Below, in pieces: positions 36,350-48,197 of a stretch of DNA of 64,000 bases. The position numbers were made by a program, and so were the translations under genes. Each line of letters begins with the position of its first letter. The stretch's first letter is position 1. The notes beneath the pieces were generated by a model, which saw only the letters and a list, made by a program, of their open reading frames with translations, was not told the DNA's origin and did no database searches. Source of the stretch: Chrysogorgia sp. JL179-B06 (lineage: Eukaryota > Cnidaria > Anthozoa > Scleralcyonacea > Chrysogorgiidae); the NCBI GenBank assembly GCA_035772405.1, contig JAYKKM010000123.1, positions 3,199,501 to 3,263,500 on the forward strand, in the 5' to 3' direction.

Positions 36350-38570
36350 TTATAGGCTTTCTGCCGGAAAGTGGGGGCGTATGTGGGGGACAAAGCATGA
36401 GGTCATGGCTTTGTTTGCGTTGATTACGCGAAATTTATTACGATGACGACACTGTGAAATTATTTCCGCTCTTTTGTTGAGTAAACTATTCTTATTTTTT
36501 TCTTTTAAAATACAAAATTTTTCTTCTAAACATAAATTGCATCGTTTTGATCCTCCTGTGTACGAAATAGAATGTTTTAGAATTTGCCAATTAATACTGA
36601 AATCTTTATTGTTTTCTTTCAATGTCCAAATATATTTCGAAAGTTCGGTGTCATTTTCATGCTTTTTATGTTGAAAAGATTTAGTGTGGTTGGCCAATCG
36701 CTCTTTGAATGTGGTTGCAGTCATACCAATGTAGTGTTTTATTTCGTTTGTGATGTTTACTGTCACTGTTGCTTTGTATACTATGTCTCTAGTCATGCAT
36801 TGTTCTTGAAGCGGGCAAATGGTGTTCTCTCTACAACTGCAATTAGTAGCGTCCCTATCCTGCGGTTTGATGTTCCTAGCTATGCGTGCATTGTGCTTAG
36901 TGATTATTGACTTAACATTGTTCATGCAGCTGTAACTTACTTTAACTGTATTTCTGTTGAAAATCTTATGGAGCTTGTGGTGCGGAGGGAAATGTTTGTC
37001 AATTAGGCTAAGGAAATTACGTCCTATGTTAGTGCTGACACTCTTGCTAAATGGTGGGTTGAACCAAATGATATTGCGTTGCCTATTCCTACGTGGTCGT
37101 TGCGGTGTATCATGAGTGTAGCTAAGTTCATGATTAAAGTTGCTGTGCCTAAGCGCGTTCTGATATAAGGGTGCAGATTCCTGAAAAGTTTGCTCATCTG
37201 ACGAAAGGAGTTTAATGCGTTTGTTAATTGATGCAGGTAGTTGCCTTGTTATGCTTGGTGGATGGTTAGAGTGCATATTTATGTATAGCGGATCGTCATT
37301 GGGCTTCCTATAGGGCCTATAGTTTCCATTGTTAAGGTCGAAAGTTACATCTAAAAAGTTTACTATACGTAAATTTGATTCGGCGGTAATTTTTAGGTCA
37401 AATTGCTCGAAAATTTTGTGGAGATCTTTTCTTGTTTTGTCTGCTAAACGTGCTGATTTACTTTTTATGATAGCCAAACCGTCATCTCTATATAGGCCGA
37501 TGCTTTCTTTGCCAAATTTCTTACTTAGGTGGTTTAAAATGAAAAGGCCTACGAGCTCACAAATTTCCGCGCCGTCGAAACTGCCCATGGTAACGTCGAA
37601 CAAATTCTTGCTATCTTTTTTTATCCATGAAATTCCGCTATTGAAAAGGAGAGATTTTCTAGCGTGTTTTATTATTGAAATGTTGTTTTGAGGTATAGTA
37701 GCCAAATTTGAAGCCCAGGACAGAGCTTGGTCCAATAGTTTTTCAGAAATAGATGGATAGAAATCGACAATGTCAAATGAAATGAAACTGTGTCTGTCCT
37801 TATCTTTTATATTGCCAAACCACTCAATAACTTGTTTTGTATTTCTCCATTGATTTAAATTCAGTTTTTGTCTCAAATTAGAATTAATTTTGTCCAAAAT
37901 AGCTTTGCTTAGTTTTCCGGATTCGCTTTTGGCGGGGTTAATTAATCGACATTTTGGGTTGTTTTCGAAATTTTCTTTGTGGTCTTTTAAAGATATAAAT
38001 GCTTCGCGTTTTTTTCATTTTTTCAATTCTGTCGCCGATTCCTAAATTGTTCGAAATGTCTTTTAGTTCTGAGTCAATTTCATCTATAGAGTCCTCGGAT
38101 CCATGCTTATATGTTTTTGTGATGTTGTCATGTAAGAGATTGTTGTATATGTCGGGCGGGGTTTCATAAATATTCCGAGTTTTGTCTGCAAAAATGAAAA
38201 TGTTGGGAGACGTATTAATTTTCTTTAAATCGTTAGCCAAAGATTTCTGAAATTGGTTCCTATATGGCCGGAATTGTACATTCTCGATTAGTTTTATAAG
38301 TTCGTCTTCGAAGGGTTTCATATCTGGAATCGAAGGAGGTGTTTTGTTGGACGCAAGGCCGAAATGGTTCTTTTGGTTCTCACTATTTTTGTTTTTAAGA
38401 AAGAAATTGGCTTTCCATCTCATACGTTTTAATACACTTTCCACTTTTTCAATCAAATTCTTCAAATAAGCGTCCTGTGATGGTATAGGGATATTCTTTA
38501 GCGAATAGTCAAATCGAAATTGCCGCATTTTAAGGTTAGATAGGAATGAATAACGTAAACAAGAGTGCAC
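36350..38570 (-). pseudogene. PLE-2 reverse transcriptase with C-terminal GIY-YIG endonuclease (one frameshift)
   Basis: About 725 codons in two frames joined at an A7 run (T7 on plus, 38009-38015). With one A fewer, 'EKMKKREAFISLKDHKENF' runs on into the RT. RT motifs are 'SFDIVDFYPSISEKLL' and 'GLYRDDGLAII' (catalytic YRDD). A C-x-C…C…C cluster follows (about 36840-36790: 'CSCRENTICPLQEQC'), then GIY-YIG ('VYKATV', 'HYIGMTATTFKERLANHTKSF', conserved Glu in 'CLEEKFCILK'). It ends TAG/TAA-proximal at 36350 inside the inverted repeat. The EN nicks target DNA and the RT primes from it. The C-terminal GIY-YIG places it among EN-positive PLEs. It is otherwise open, so this is a recent copy. Confidence 0.9.
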
Positions 38571-38804
38571 AACCGATATACGGGTGCAAATATACGTGTA
38601 GGTTTTGGTCTACGAAATGCAAAGAGTGCTCAACAACATATAGTTAGAGCAAATACCAGTCATACCAGAAATATGTCGTCATCGTAATAAATTTCGCGTA
38701 ATCAACGCAAACAAAGCCATGACCTCATGCTTTGTCCCCCACATACGCCCCCACTTTCCGGCAGAAAGCCTATAAATAAGCGGTCATCCCTTTCGATATT
38801 GTCA

Positions 38805-38845
38805 CTGCCTGAAGATTCTTTTACAGATGAAACAAGTTGTAGCAG
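38805..38845 (+). ncRNA. Hammerhead ribozyme candidate (PLE-2, inverted terminal copy)
   Basis: The same 41-nt motif as 36280-36320 in the opposite orientation: CTGC, CTGAAGA, TCT…AGA, GAAA, CAAGTTGT, A, GCAG. A TATAAATAAG box lies about 30 nt upstream (38771-38780), so the terminal repeat could combine promoter and ribozyme. Confidence 0.72.
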
Positions 38846-38871
38846 ACCAGTTTTGAGGTAAGCGAAAATCT

Positions 38872-39172
<301 letters not shown>

Positions 39173-39199
39173 CTAAGGTATTAAAATCGTATGTTCATT

Positions 39200-40357
39200 T
39201 TAATTGAATGATAAGTCATTCGAAATAAAACTACAAACATTTATATTTTACGATTTAGATATTGATGAATGCTCTAGTATTCCATGTGCGCCTGATGCAT
39301 CATGCAGCAACTCACAAGGATCTTTTAGTTGCCAATGTAACGTCGGTTATACTGGAAATGGATCACAGTGTTCAGGTACTTTAAAGGTCGTTGTTTCAAA
39401 AGTATAAGTATAATATACTACTATACCTCGCCCAATTGCTGTTTGATACTTACACAGTACTTCTTTTAGTTCTAAATTACTTGAATTAGATAATTTGCCA
39501 AACTAAATAAATTTTCAGTGGACAATATCTCTGAGAGCTTCGTATTGTCTGAATGTAATTGTTTAATAGGACATCTAAATTACTTTTATTTCAATATTGA
39601 TGACTCACGAAATAATCAATGCAGTATTTAGTATATAGACACCAAAGACTGTTGAAGGAAGAAAGTGCATCTCTATCATATAATGGGTGTCCTTTAAGAA
39701 AATCAAATTCGTTCAAATGTCTACGGATGTTATACAGTAGTGCAATTAAATGTATAGTAGGTTCCATTCAAATTGAATTTACTAAGACGTATTAGAGATT
39801 CTACCCCAATTGTTGGTGTGGATAGATTATATACAGTAAGTTGATAATTCTACCCACATTAATGGACTACAGTGATGTGGAGCTGGCAGAAATTTGGATA
39901 ACTACAGTAAATATTGATGATCATAATCAGAGGTCTCTATGCATGTCAGGGAAACTGATCTTTCCTAAGTCGGGACTTGAAACTGATTGGTTTACAGAAA
40001 TCCTAAGTTTTGTACCTCTTGTAGTAGAAGCAAGTTACATTGTGTAATGCTAGTTAGGAAATTCTGTGGCATTTTAACATTATATCTACTGGTAAAGAGC
40101 TAGTTTCCATATTTCAATTAATCTGTTCATACATACAGTACACGCTGTAGCACCATTATCTATTGCATTAATTGACAATATGTGAAGGATATACAACTTT
40201 TGAGTTAAAATTAGTTTTTGTAACATTGTACTGTACATTTATGAATATATTGAATATATTGATACCAGTGTGGGGCCATCCTGTAAAAATATTATTGTAT
40301 TATTATTCTTATTATACTTATTATTATTATTATTATTATTGATAATACTACTAATAA
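39200..40357. repeat. Segmental duplication unit A1 (EGF exon plus flank)
   Basis: About 1.1 kb nearly identical to 47525-48197 plus 49111-49640. The copies share the exon, the following intron sequence (e.g. GGACAATATCTCTGAGAGCT) and a terminal (TTA)n tract. A1 lacks the 913-bp insertion present in A2. The 68-aa open frame at 39841-40047 lies in intron and has no known domain. Confidence 0.9.
39259..39375 (+). CDS. Host gene exon: calcium-binding EGF-like domain (unit A1)
   Basis: A phase 1-1 exon of 117 bp (acceptor ACGATTTAG, donor GTACTT). It encodes DIDECSSIPCAPDASC… with six cysteines in EGF spacing and the D-I-D-E-C calcium signature. It is compatible in phase with the exon at 21956-22075. 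A near-identical exon lies at 47566-47682. Confidence 0.85.
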
Positions 40358-41574
40358 CTAGAAATACGTTATACGCAACACCCCTCGCCCGCTTACTGTT
40401 TGAAACTTTTATAGCATAGTTGCTAATTTACTACTGTAATACAGTACTGTAGTTATGCGCTTTGTCCTAGTGATGTCATCAGCATTCAATAATTTTTGTT
40501 TTGGACACCTCCGTTCAATAATTCACAGTATTCGACAGAATTGGGGAACAGTGTTGAGATGAACTGGTACTTTGTGTTAGGTATGCAAAATGTAGCAACA
40601 TTTCATTGGTCTGCAGATTACACCAGTCACAAGTGATTGATGTGGCGACGCGGCCGGGTCCCTTGCAAGGTCCAGGCTATTTTGCCCCCCTTCTCACCGA
40701 CCTTGTGATTCATGAAATAATCAACTCAGTAGTTAGTATAAAAAGACACCAAAGACTGTTAAAGAATGAAGGAAGAAAGTGCATTCTCTTTATCATTGAA
40801 ATGTCTAGGGGTGCATATAGTGCAAATGTATAGGCATCAATTTGGTTTTAATACAGTATTCGGGATTCTATCCCGATTGTTGGTGAGGATAGATGCTCTT
40901 GAGGTCTCAATGCAGGGCAGAGAAACTGACCTTTCCTAAGTCTGGACATGAAACTGATCGGTTAATAGAAACCCTAGGATTGGTACCATGTTAGTTAAGA
41001 AATGTCTTGAAGGCATTTTACCACCATTTCTAAAGAACTATTTTAATCTCAATGAATTTGTTCATTGCATGCATGTAAGAGCATTATCTAATATCTGTTG
41101 CCTTAATTGACAATACTACATTTGTAGGATTTATACAACTTTCAAGTTATAATTAGTTTTTGTAACATTTGTACATATATATGAATATGTATAATAAATT
41201 TATATTTGTAATAAATAATCATTGTAATTTGTTAGGAAACAGGACCCCGTCAATAGTAAATACCAGTGTAATTAGCATTGAACAGGCTATCCTGTATTTC
41301 TAGTTAGTATTATTAATAGTGCCTAAACTTTTCCCAATCCCAGAACTCTCTCAGTTAAGTATTTCAAAATGTGTCTAAAGATTTCTGAACAATCACAATT
41401 GTCAATGCAGACTATATACAAGTTACAACTAACAAACAATAACATGACATGGTTATTTATTGAAGATAAAATATTGTTCAGCGTATTGTACATTGTAGGC
41501 AGAAATACAGATCTTTTAAAGGTGGTGCACTGCCAAAATGAAAATAGTGTGTAACAGGTCTCAGACATTCAACG

Positions 41575-41605
41575 TTTCGAGCGAAAGCCCTTCGTCATTC
41601 AAGAC
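41575..41605 (-). ncRNA. Hammerhead-like core in unit B1
   Basis: Minus strand: ATGACGA (C3 mutated to A), stem II GGGC-UUUC-GCUC, GAAA, a short stem III ending in a GUC cleavage triplet (ACGUUGAAUGUC). GUCU upstream can pair with AGAC downstream as stem I with an internal loop. Confidence 0.5.
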
Positions 41606-42006
41606 AATCAAAGAGTTTATACTGTACGATTATAAATGATAAAGTAGTGTCTAGTGAAGGCAGTGGCTATTCGTACGGTAGCAGTATTAAAGGCGGTAGT
41701 CTTTTATAATTCAACGAAATGCTAATCCTAATAACCTAACCAAATTACCAACCCTAACCAAAAAACTATGCTGAAAAGGCATAATAATGTTTATCGAACT
41801 CGACCGGAAATCGCGGGTTGGGAACGAACGCCTTGTTTATCTCCTATCTTTATACAAATATATAGACGCTCAACACAGACTCACAGTGTACTATCCTTGA
41901 ATACTGAGAATACTAATTTATTTACCTGTATTCGTGTCCGAGCAAAGTATCCATAGGCATACATGTAGATGAATATTACAAAATAAAACTTGCTTGTCCG
42001 TCAACA

Positions 42007-42345
42007 CTACATTCCACAGTTTCGGCATTTTCGTCGCCTTTGGCTTTGTTCACAATCTTTCAACCTTCTTGTTTCCCTTCTATTCGCGAGCCGAACTTCG
42101 CGTTGTTCTGGAGTTTCTTCTCGCGATTTTCGACGCCTTTGTTCACAATCTTTCGACCTTGTTGATGTATTCTTACCTGCTGTTGGTTTCGTTTTCCCGC
42201 GAGCAATATCGGATAGTCTTACTTCATGTCCACTTTCGTTCTCCTCTGCTCGTGCAGCTTCAAACTCGGACCTTACTTCATGTCCACTTTCGTTCTCCTC
42301 TGCTCGTGCAGCTTCAACCTGCCATTCGTTGTTTAAATCACTCAT
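42007..42345 (-). CDS. Hypothetical acidic/basic protein, copy B1
   Basis: The longest frame extends to 42651, but the likely start is the ATG at 42345 (MSDLNNEWQ). This gives ~112 aa: an acidic 17-residue segment (EAARAEENESGHEVRS) repeated twice, then a basic tail with 'RRRKSREETPEQREVRLA' and 'RRKCRNCGM'. The ETPEQRE-R-L-R repeat style occurs in N-terminal parts of transposon-encoded and helicase-like proteins of invertebrates. No domain is certain. A TATATATA box lies near 42559-42566 upstream in the same orientation. The end at CRNCGM may be a premature truncation. Confidence 0.4.
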   Translation of the reverse strand: MSDLNNEWQVEAARAEENESGHEVRSEFEAARAEENESGHEVRLSDIARGKTKPTAGKNTSTRSKDCEQRRRKSREETPEQREVRLANRRETRRLKDCEQSQRRRKCRNCGM

Positions 42346-44034
42346 TTCACTTTTTTCCAGTTTCCAATACTGTTTAAAATTCACAAACAGTATTAAAAGT
42401 CGCTTCTGAAAAATATTTTTACAAAATGTTCCCGGCTCACGACCCAGATAAATATCCTTGTAGATCCATAAATATCCTTGTTTAGCTATTTTCTTCCCCG
42501 TGAGATCCGATCTCGTCATCAAACCAAAAAACGTACGGTCCACGGTTGATGGATACCTATATATATACACGGGACAAACTTTTTCCCTGCAGACCTGTTG
42601 ACCCTGCAGACCAGACGACCGGACATTGTACACGACCGGACATTGAACCACCCCGTCAAGATTATCACCCTCGCAAGCGCCGAAGGGCGAGGGGATAATG
42701 CATTAACAATAATACTACTAATAATAATGCCTAATGCAGATTGCAGATACCATATTTGATACCATGTAACCATGTAACATACCAGATACCATGTAACAAA
42801 GCATATATTTGACATTGTGTACTATAGTATCTAAACTAGAAATACGTTATACGCAACACCCCTCGCCCGCTTACTGTTTGAAACTTTTATAGCATAGTTG
42901 CTAATTTACTACTGTAATACAGTACTGTAGTTATGCGCTTTGTCCTAGTGACGTCATCAGCGTTCAATAATTTTTGTTTTGGACACCTCCGTTCAATAAT
43001 TCACAGTATTCGACAGAATTGGGGAACAGTGTTGAGATGAACTGGTAGTTTGTGTTAGGTATGCAAAATGTAGCAACATTTCATTGGTCTGCAGATTACA
43101 CCAGTCACAAGTGATTGATGTGGCGACACGGCCGGGCCCCTTGCAAGGTCCAGGCTATTTTTTCCCCCTTCTCACCGACCTTGTGATTCATGAAATAATC
43201 AACTCAGTAGTTGTATAAAAAGACACCAAAGACTGTTAAAGAATGAAGGAAGAAAGTGCATTCTCTTTATCATTGAAATGTCTAGGGGTGCATATAGTGC
43301 AAATGTATAGGCATCAATTTGGTTTTAATACAGTATTAGGGATTCTATCCCGATTGTTGGTGAGGATAGATGCTCTTGAGGTCTCAATGCAGGGCAGAGA
43401 AACTGACCTTTCCTAAGACTGGAAATGAAACTGATTAATAGAAACCCTAGGATTGGTAGTTAAGAAATGTCTTGAAGGCATTTTACCACCATTTCTAAAG
43501 AACTATTTTAATCTCAATGAATTTGTTCATTGCACGCATGTAAGAGCATTATCTAATATCTATTGCCTTAATTGACAATACTACATTTGTAGGATTTATA
43601 CAACTTTCAAGTTATAATTAGTTTTTGTAACATATTGTACATATATATGAATATGTGTAATAAATTTATATTTGTAATAAATAATAATTGTAATTTGTTA
43701 GGAAACAGGACCCCGTCATTAGTAAATACCAGTGTTAGCATTGAACAGGCTATCCTGTATTTCTAGTTAGTATTATTAATAGTGCCTAAACTTTTCCTAA
43801 TAGTACAACTCTCTCAGTTAAGTATTTCAAAATTTGTCTAAAGATTTCTGAACAATCACAATTGTCAATGCAGACTATATACAAGTTACAACTAACAAAC
43901 AATAACATGACATGGTTTTTTTATTCAAGATAAAATATTGTTCAGCGTATTGTACATTGTAGGCAGAAATACAGATCTTTTAAAGGTTGGTGCACTGCCA
44001 AAATAGTGTGTAACAGGTCTCAGACATTCAACGT

Positions 44035-44065
44035 TTCGAGCGAAAGCCCTTCGTCATTCAAGACA
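44035..44065 (-). ncRNA. Hammerhead-like core in unit B2
   Basis: Same motif as at 41575-41605 (ATGACGA, GGGC/GCUC stem II, GAAACGTT, GUC), duplicated with the unit. Confidence 0.48.
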
Positions 44066-44506
44066 ATCAAAGAGTTTATACTGTACGATTATAAACGATA
44101 AAGTAGTGTCTAGTGAAGGCAGTGGCTATTCGTACGGTAGCAGTATTAAAGGCGGTAGTCTTTTATAATTCAACGAAATGCTAATCCTAATAACCTAACC
44201 AAATCACCAACCCTAACCAAAAAACTATGCTGAAGTCTGAAAAGGCATATTAGTATTACAAATAATGTTTATCGAACTCGACCGGAAATCGCGGGTTGGG
44301 AACGAACGCCTTGTTTATCTCCTATCTTAATACAAATATATAGACACTTAAAAGTTAAAATAAAAGGGCCTTCGCTCAACACAGACTCACAGTGTACTAT
44401 CCTTGAATACTGAGAATACTAATTTATTTACCTGTATTCGTGTCCGAGCAAAGTATCCATAGGCATAGATGAATATTACAAAATAAAACTTGCTTGTCCG
44501 TCAACA

Positions 44507-44845
44507 CTACATTCCACAGTTTCGGCATTTTCGTCGCCTTTGGCTTTGTTCACAATCTTTCAACCTTCTTGTTTCCCTTCTCTTCGCGAGCCGAACTTCG
44601 CGTTGTTCTGGAGTTTCTTCTCGCGATTTTCGACGCCTTTGTTCACAATCTTTCGACCTTGTTGATGTATTCTTACCTGCTGTTGGTTTCGTTTTCCCGC
44701 GAGCAATATCGGATAGTCTTACTTCATGTCCACTTTCGTTCTCCTCTGCTCGTGCAGCTTCAACCTCGGACCTTACTTCATGTCCACTTTCGTTCTCCTC
44801 TGCTCGTGCAGCTTCAACCTGCCATTCGTTGTTTAAATCACTCAT
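44507..44845 (-). CDS. Hypothetical acidic/basic protein, copy B2
   Basis: As 42007-42345, differing by two substitutions in the likely coding part (Phe to Val in the repeat, Asn to Lys in the basic tail). Both copies stay open, but duplication is too recent to argue for selection. Confidence 0.4.
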   Translation of the reverse strand: MSDLNNEWQVEAARAEENESGHEVRSEVEAARAEENESGHEVRLSDIARGKTKPTAGKNTSTRSKDCEQRRRKSREETPEQREVRLAKRRETRRLKDCEQSQRRRKCRNCGM

Positions 44846-45165
44846 TTCACTTTTTTCCAGTTTCCAATACTGTTTAAAATTCACAAACAGTATTAAAAGT
44901 CGCTTCTGAAAAATATTTTTACAAAATGTTCCCGGCTCACGACCCAGATAAATATCCTTGTAGATCCATAAATATCCTTGTTTAGCTATTTTCTTCCCCG
45001 TGAGATCCGATCTCGTCATCAAACCAAAAAACGTACGGTCCACGGTTGATGGATACCTATATATATACACGGGACAAACTTTTTCCCTGCAGACCTGTTG
45101 ACCCTGCAGACCAGACGACCGGACATTGTACACGACCGGACATTGAACCACCCCGTCAAGATTAT

Positions 45166-45217
45166 CACCCTCGCCCCAGCGCCGCTGGACGGCGCTTCGC
45201 GCCGTCCGGGCGAGGGG
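45166..45217. repeat. GC-rich hairpin at end of unit B2
   Basis: CCCTCGC … GGGCGAGGGG outer stem encloses a perfect inner palindrome GGACGGCGC-TTC-GCGCCGTCC (45187-45207). Unit B1 has the outer stem with only a short loop. It is markedly GC-rich against an AT-rich background. Confidence 0.85.
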
Positions 45218-46399
45218 ATTATATCACCATGTACATATATAACCTATATTCAGGATGCCATGCCTAGTTTGCTTGTAAACAATGATATAGCTAACACAGT
45301 ACATGTTCAATCGCTAACAATTTCTGCAGACATAAGGGTAGTAGACATACATGTTGTCATGTACCCAATGTCAACATAATAAAAATAAGTTGTATTTTAC
45401 ATTGACAGACATAATAAGTTGTGACCCACTAGGACAGCTACTGTAGGTCTAACATGTTCCATAATGGGCGGAGTACTGTAAACACAGTTTATATATGGAA
45501 TACATTCCAGTATACAAAACATGGATGCCAAGATCATATTGTCAATATTATTGGTTGAAAAAATTATAACCTTCTTATTGACAGTGACGGCATCTAACCA
45601 TTGAGCCGAGATATAAGCTGCTACGCCACCACCCTGACCCGTTTTTCTGGGATTACTAATAAAGGACTACACAAGGACTACAGAATCAGTTCCACTATTG
45701 CCTGATGATCGCATTTCCGTGAAACTCGGAGTAGCAAACAATATTTGGTGAATATTTCTAACAAAATTAAAACGTTTTTTTGAAAAAAAGAAAATCTGTG
45801 TGAGAATCAAATATAAATAAAGCATTGTGAAAATTAATTAGACGAGAAAATGTTATCATTTTAAATTTGATACATTTGTGTGATAAATCATAATTGAGAA
45901 GTAAAAACACGGATAGTTTTTTTGCAGTTATCAATAAAGGATAAATTGTAGTGGAATAAAGGTAGGTATTAATATAAGCAACAATAAATTATGTCAAATA
46001 GGGATAAATTATAAATAGTTAATGCATACAAGTAATTACATAAATATTTTAATACAAGTAATTACCTTCCAGTAATTACATAAATGTTAACATATTGCCG
46101 AATCTTTGATAACACACCAAGCCTGCGTTTAACTTCCCTTGCAATATAGTTCAATGCCTTTACGTTCAATTCATATTTATTCATGTTTATGTTTTTAAAC
46201 ATATGTAGATGTTGATGAATGTCAATCCAACAAATTGTACAGGTAGGTTGCTTCATTTTTTAATCATGAGTATAGAGTTTTCCAAATCACTTCACCAAAT
46301 AATCTTTGTTCGATCTGAGACTTCATGGTTATATTTTAAATACAGCTATATGTGATACAGCTAAAAGTGTTTTGTTAGTTCGATATATGTCGAAGAAAA
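45218..46399. other. Intronic sequence, partly duplicated
   Basis: 45219-45400 is repeated at 49785-49960 (CCTATATTCAGGATGCCATG …). The remainder has no recognised feature except a possible half EGF exon at 46209. A minus-strand GGCTCAATGGTTAGATGCC stretch (about 45595) looks box-A-like but has no box B. Confidence 0.5.
46209..46242 (+). CDS. Possible short exon starting an EGF domain
   Basis: Between AG (46208) and GTAGGT lies a 34-nt open segment encoding D-V-D-E-C-Q-S-N, the start of a calcium-binding EGF domain, in the right entry phase (1). It leaves in phase 2, so the rest would need another exon, which I could not find. It may be a decayed exon. Confidence 0.35.
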
Positions 46400-47250
46400 A
46401 TATTTTCTTATTTAATAATTTATATACTTCGCAAACAAACTGTTCTGAAATTTGAGGCTCAACCGCCCATGTTAAAAGATGAATTTATAGAACTTCCTCT
46501 AGCTTTAATTCACATATATTTCGCTTATCAGCGTAGATCAGAAAATTATCAATAATATATATCAGACTGAACAACAGCCTCGGTTGAAACGTTAACAATT
46601 GTTGCATAGGACAGAATAAAACAAATTTAATAAAGTTTTAGTATTATATGGGAAAATTGTACTTACAACAAATGTACTGATTACCATTCCTAATTGAACT
46701 ACTGTACCTGTACGTATACAATTCAAAATAATTGTTTTAATTTTTAAGGCACTCAATTGAATAGCACCCATGACAGAACTACTTAATCATTATGCTTCAA
46801 AGCATTCGCTTCGATCGAAAGAGGAATATAATTTAGTTATCCAGAAAACAAATACAGTAACCTAAGGTGATAGATCTTTTGTAGCTGTAGCCCCGAAATT
46901 ATGGAACAACTTGCCTAGATTTAAAATAATTTTACCGATATAATTACCTTAATAACTTAAATCAATTCTATTTCCTGGATGATCTGTTCACTATTATGAG
47001 CTTAATGTATTTTATAATGTTATATACTTTTATTATTTTAGCTTATATATTAGTTCTTAGTTATTATGTAAAACACATCGAGACATTGTTATGTGCGTTT
47101 ATGAAAAACTTAGTTATATATTAAGAGTAGTAAAAAAGTAGAGTGCTGCGTAGACAGTGTTTTAAATATATAGCAAAGTGAAAAGGTGGTAAACTGCCAA
47201 TAATTTAGTGACGAAATGCTGACGTTTCGAGCGGAGCCCTTCACCAGAGT
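46400..47250 (+). repeat. Repeat X, copy 2 (without LINE insertion)
   Basis: Homologous to 34278-36110 but uninterrupted at GGCACT (46748-46753). It contains CTGAACAACAGCCTCGGTT then GAAACGTTAAC (about 46570-46600), a LINE C-terminal remnant (about 46760-46930), and the GTGCTGCGTAGACAGTG module with a minus-strand CTCGAAACGTC core near 47219-47245. Confidence 0.8.
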
Positions 47251-47276
47251 AGTTAGTTATATATATATTTATATAG

Positions 47277-47527
<251 letters not shown>

Positions 47528-47565
47528 TCGAAATAAACTACAAACATTTATATTTTACGATTTAG

Positions 47566-47682
47566 ATATTGATGAATGCTCTAGTATTCCATGTGCGCCT
47601 GATGCATCATGCAGCAACTCACAAGGATCTTTTAGTTGCCAATGTAACTTTGGTTATACTGGAAAGGGATCACAGTGTTCAG
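47566..47682 (+). CDS. Host gene exon: EGF-like domain, duplicated copy (unit A2)
   Basis: A phase 1-1, 117-bp exon nearly identical to 39259-39375, with changes including Val to Phe and Asn to Lys in '…CNFGYTGKGSQCS'. Splice sites are intact. The duplication would add an in-frame EGF repeat to the protein. Confidence 0.83.
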
Positions 47683-48197
47683 GTACTTTAAAGGTCGTTG
47701 TTTCAAAAGTATAAGTAGAATATACTACTAGAAATACGTATACGCAACAACCCATCGCCCAATTGCTGTTTGATACTTGCACAGTGCTTCTTTTAGTTCT
47801 AAATTACTTGAATTAGATAATTTGCCAAACTAAATAAATTTTCAGTGGACAATATCTCTGAGAGCTTTGTATTGTCTGAATGTAATTGTTTTATAGGACA
47901 TCAATCTAAATTACATTTATTCCAATATTGATGACTCACGAAATAATCAATGCAGTATTTAGTATATATAGACACCAAAGGCTGTTGAAGGAAGAAAGTG
48001 CATCTCTATCATAGAATGGGTGTCCTTCAAAAAAAATCAAAAAAAAATCAAAATTCGTTCAAATGTCTACGGATGTTATACAGTAGTGCAATTAAATGTA
48101 TAGGGGGTTCCATTCAAATTGAATTTACTAAGACGTATTAGAGATTCTACCCCAATTGTTGGTGTGGATAGATTATATATAATACAGTAAGTTGATA

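Larger units (their letters stand above)
40358..42835. repeat. Tandem 2,478-bp unit B1
   Basis: Starts CTAGAAATACGTTATACGC and is followed directly by B2 (42836-45213) with high identity. Its first part is diverged but clearly related to unit A (e.g. AGACACCAAAGACTGTT and GAAACTGACCTTTCCTAAG). This shows an older duplication before the recent one. It contains the dispersed hammerhead-like module at about 41495-41605 and a 214-aa minus-strand frame. Confidence 0.9.
42836..45213. repeat. Tandem unit B2
   Basis: Copy of 40358-42835 with few differences. It has small indels (e.g. ATTAG at about 44250) and a 22-bp larger GC hairpin at its right end. Confidence 0.9.

Noticed and set aside
42007..42651. 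Full 214-aa frame of unit B as one protein
   Set aside because: The first ~100 residues look like translated leader with a TATA-like box inside; the ATG at 42345 is the likelier start.
45560..45640. tRNA-derived SINE head on the minus strand (GGCTCAATGGTTAGATGCC)
   Set aside because: Box A resemblance only; no box B at the right distance.
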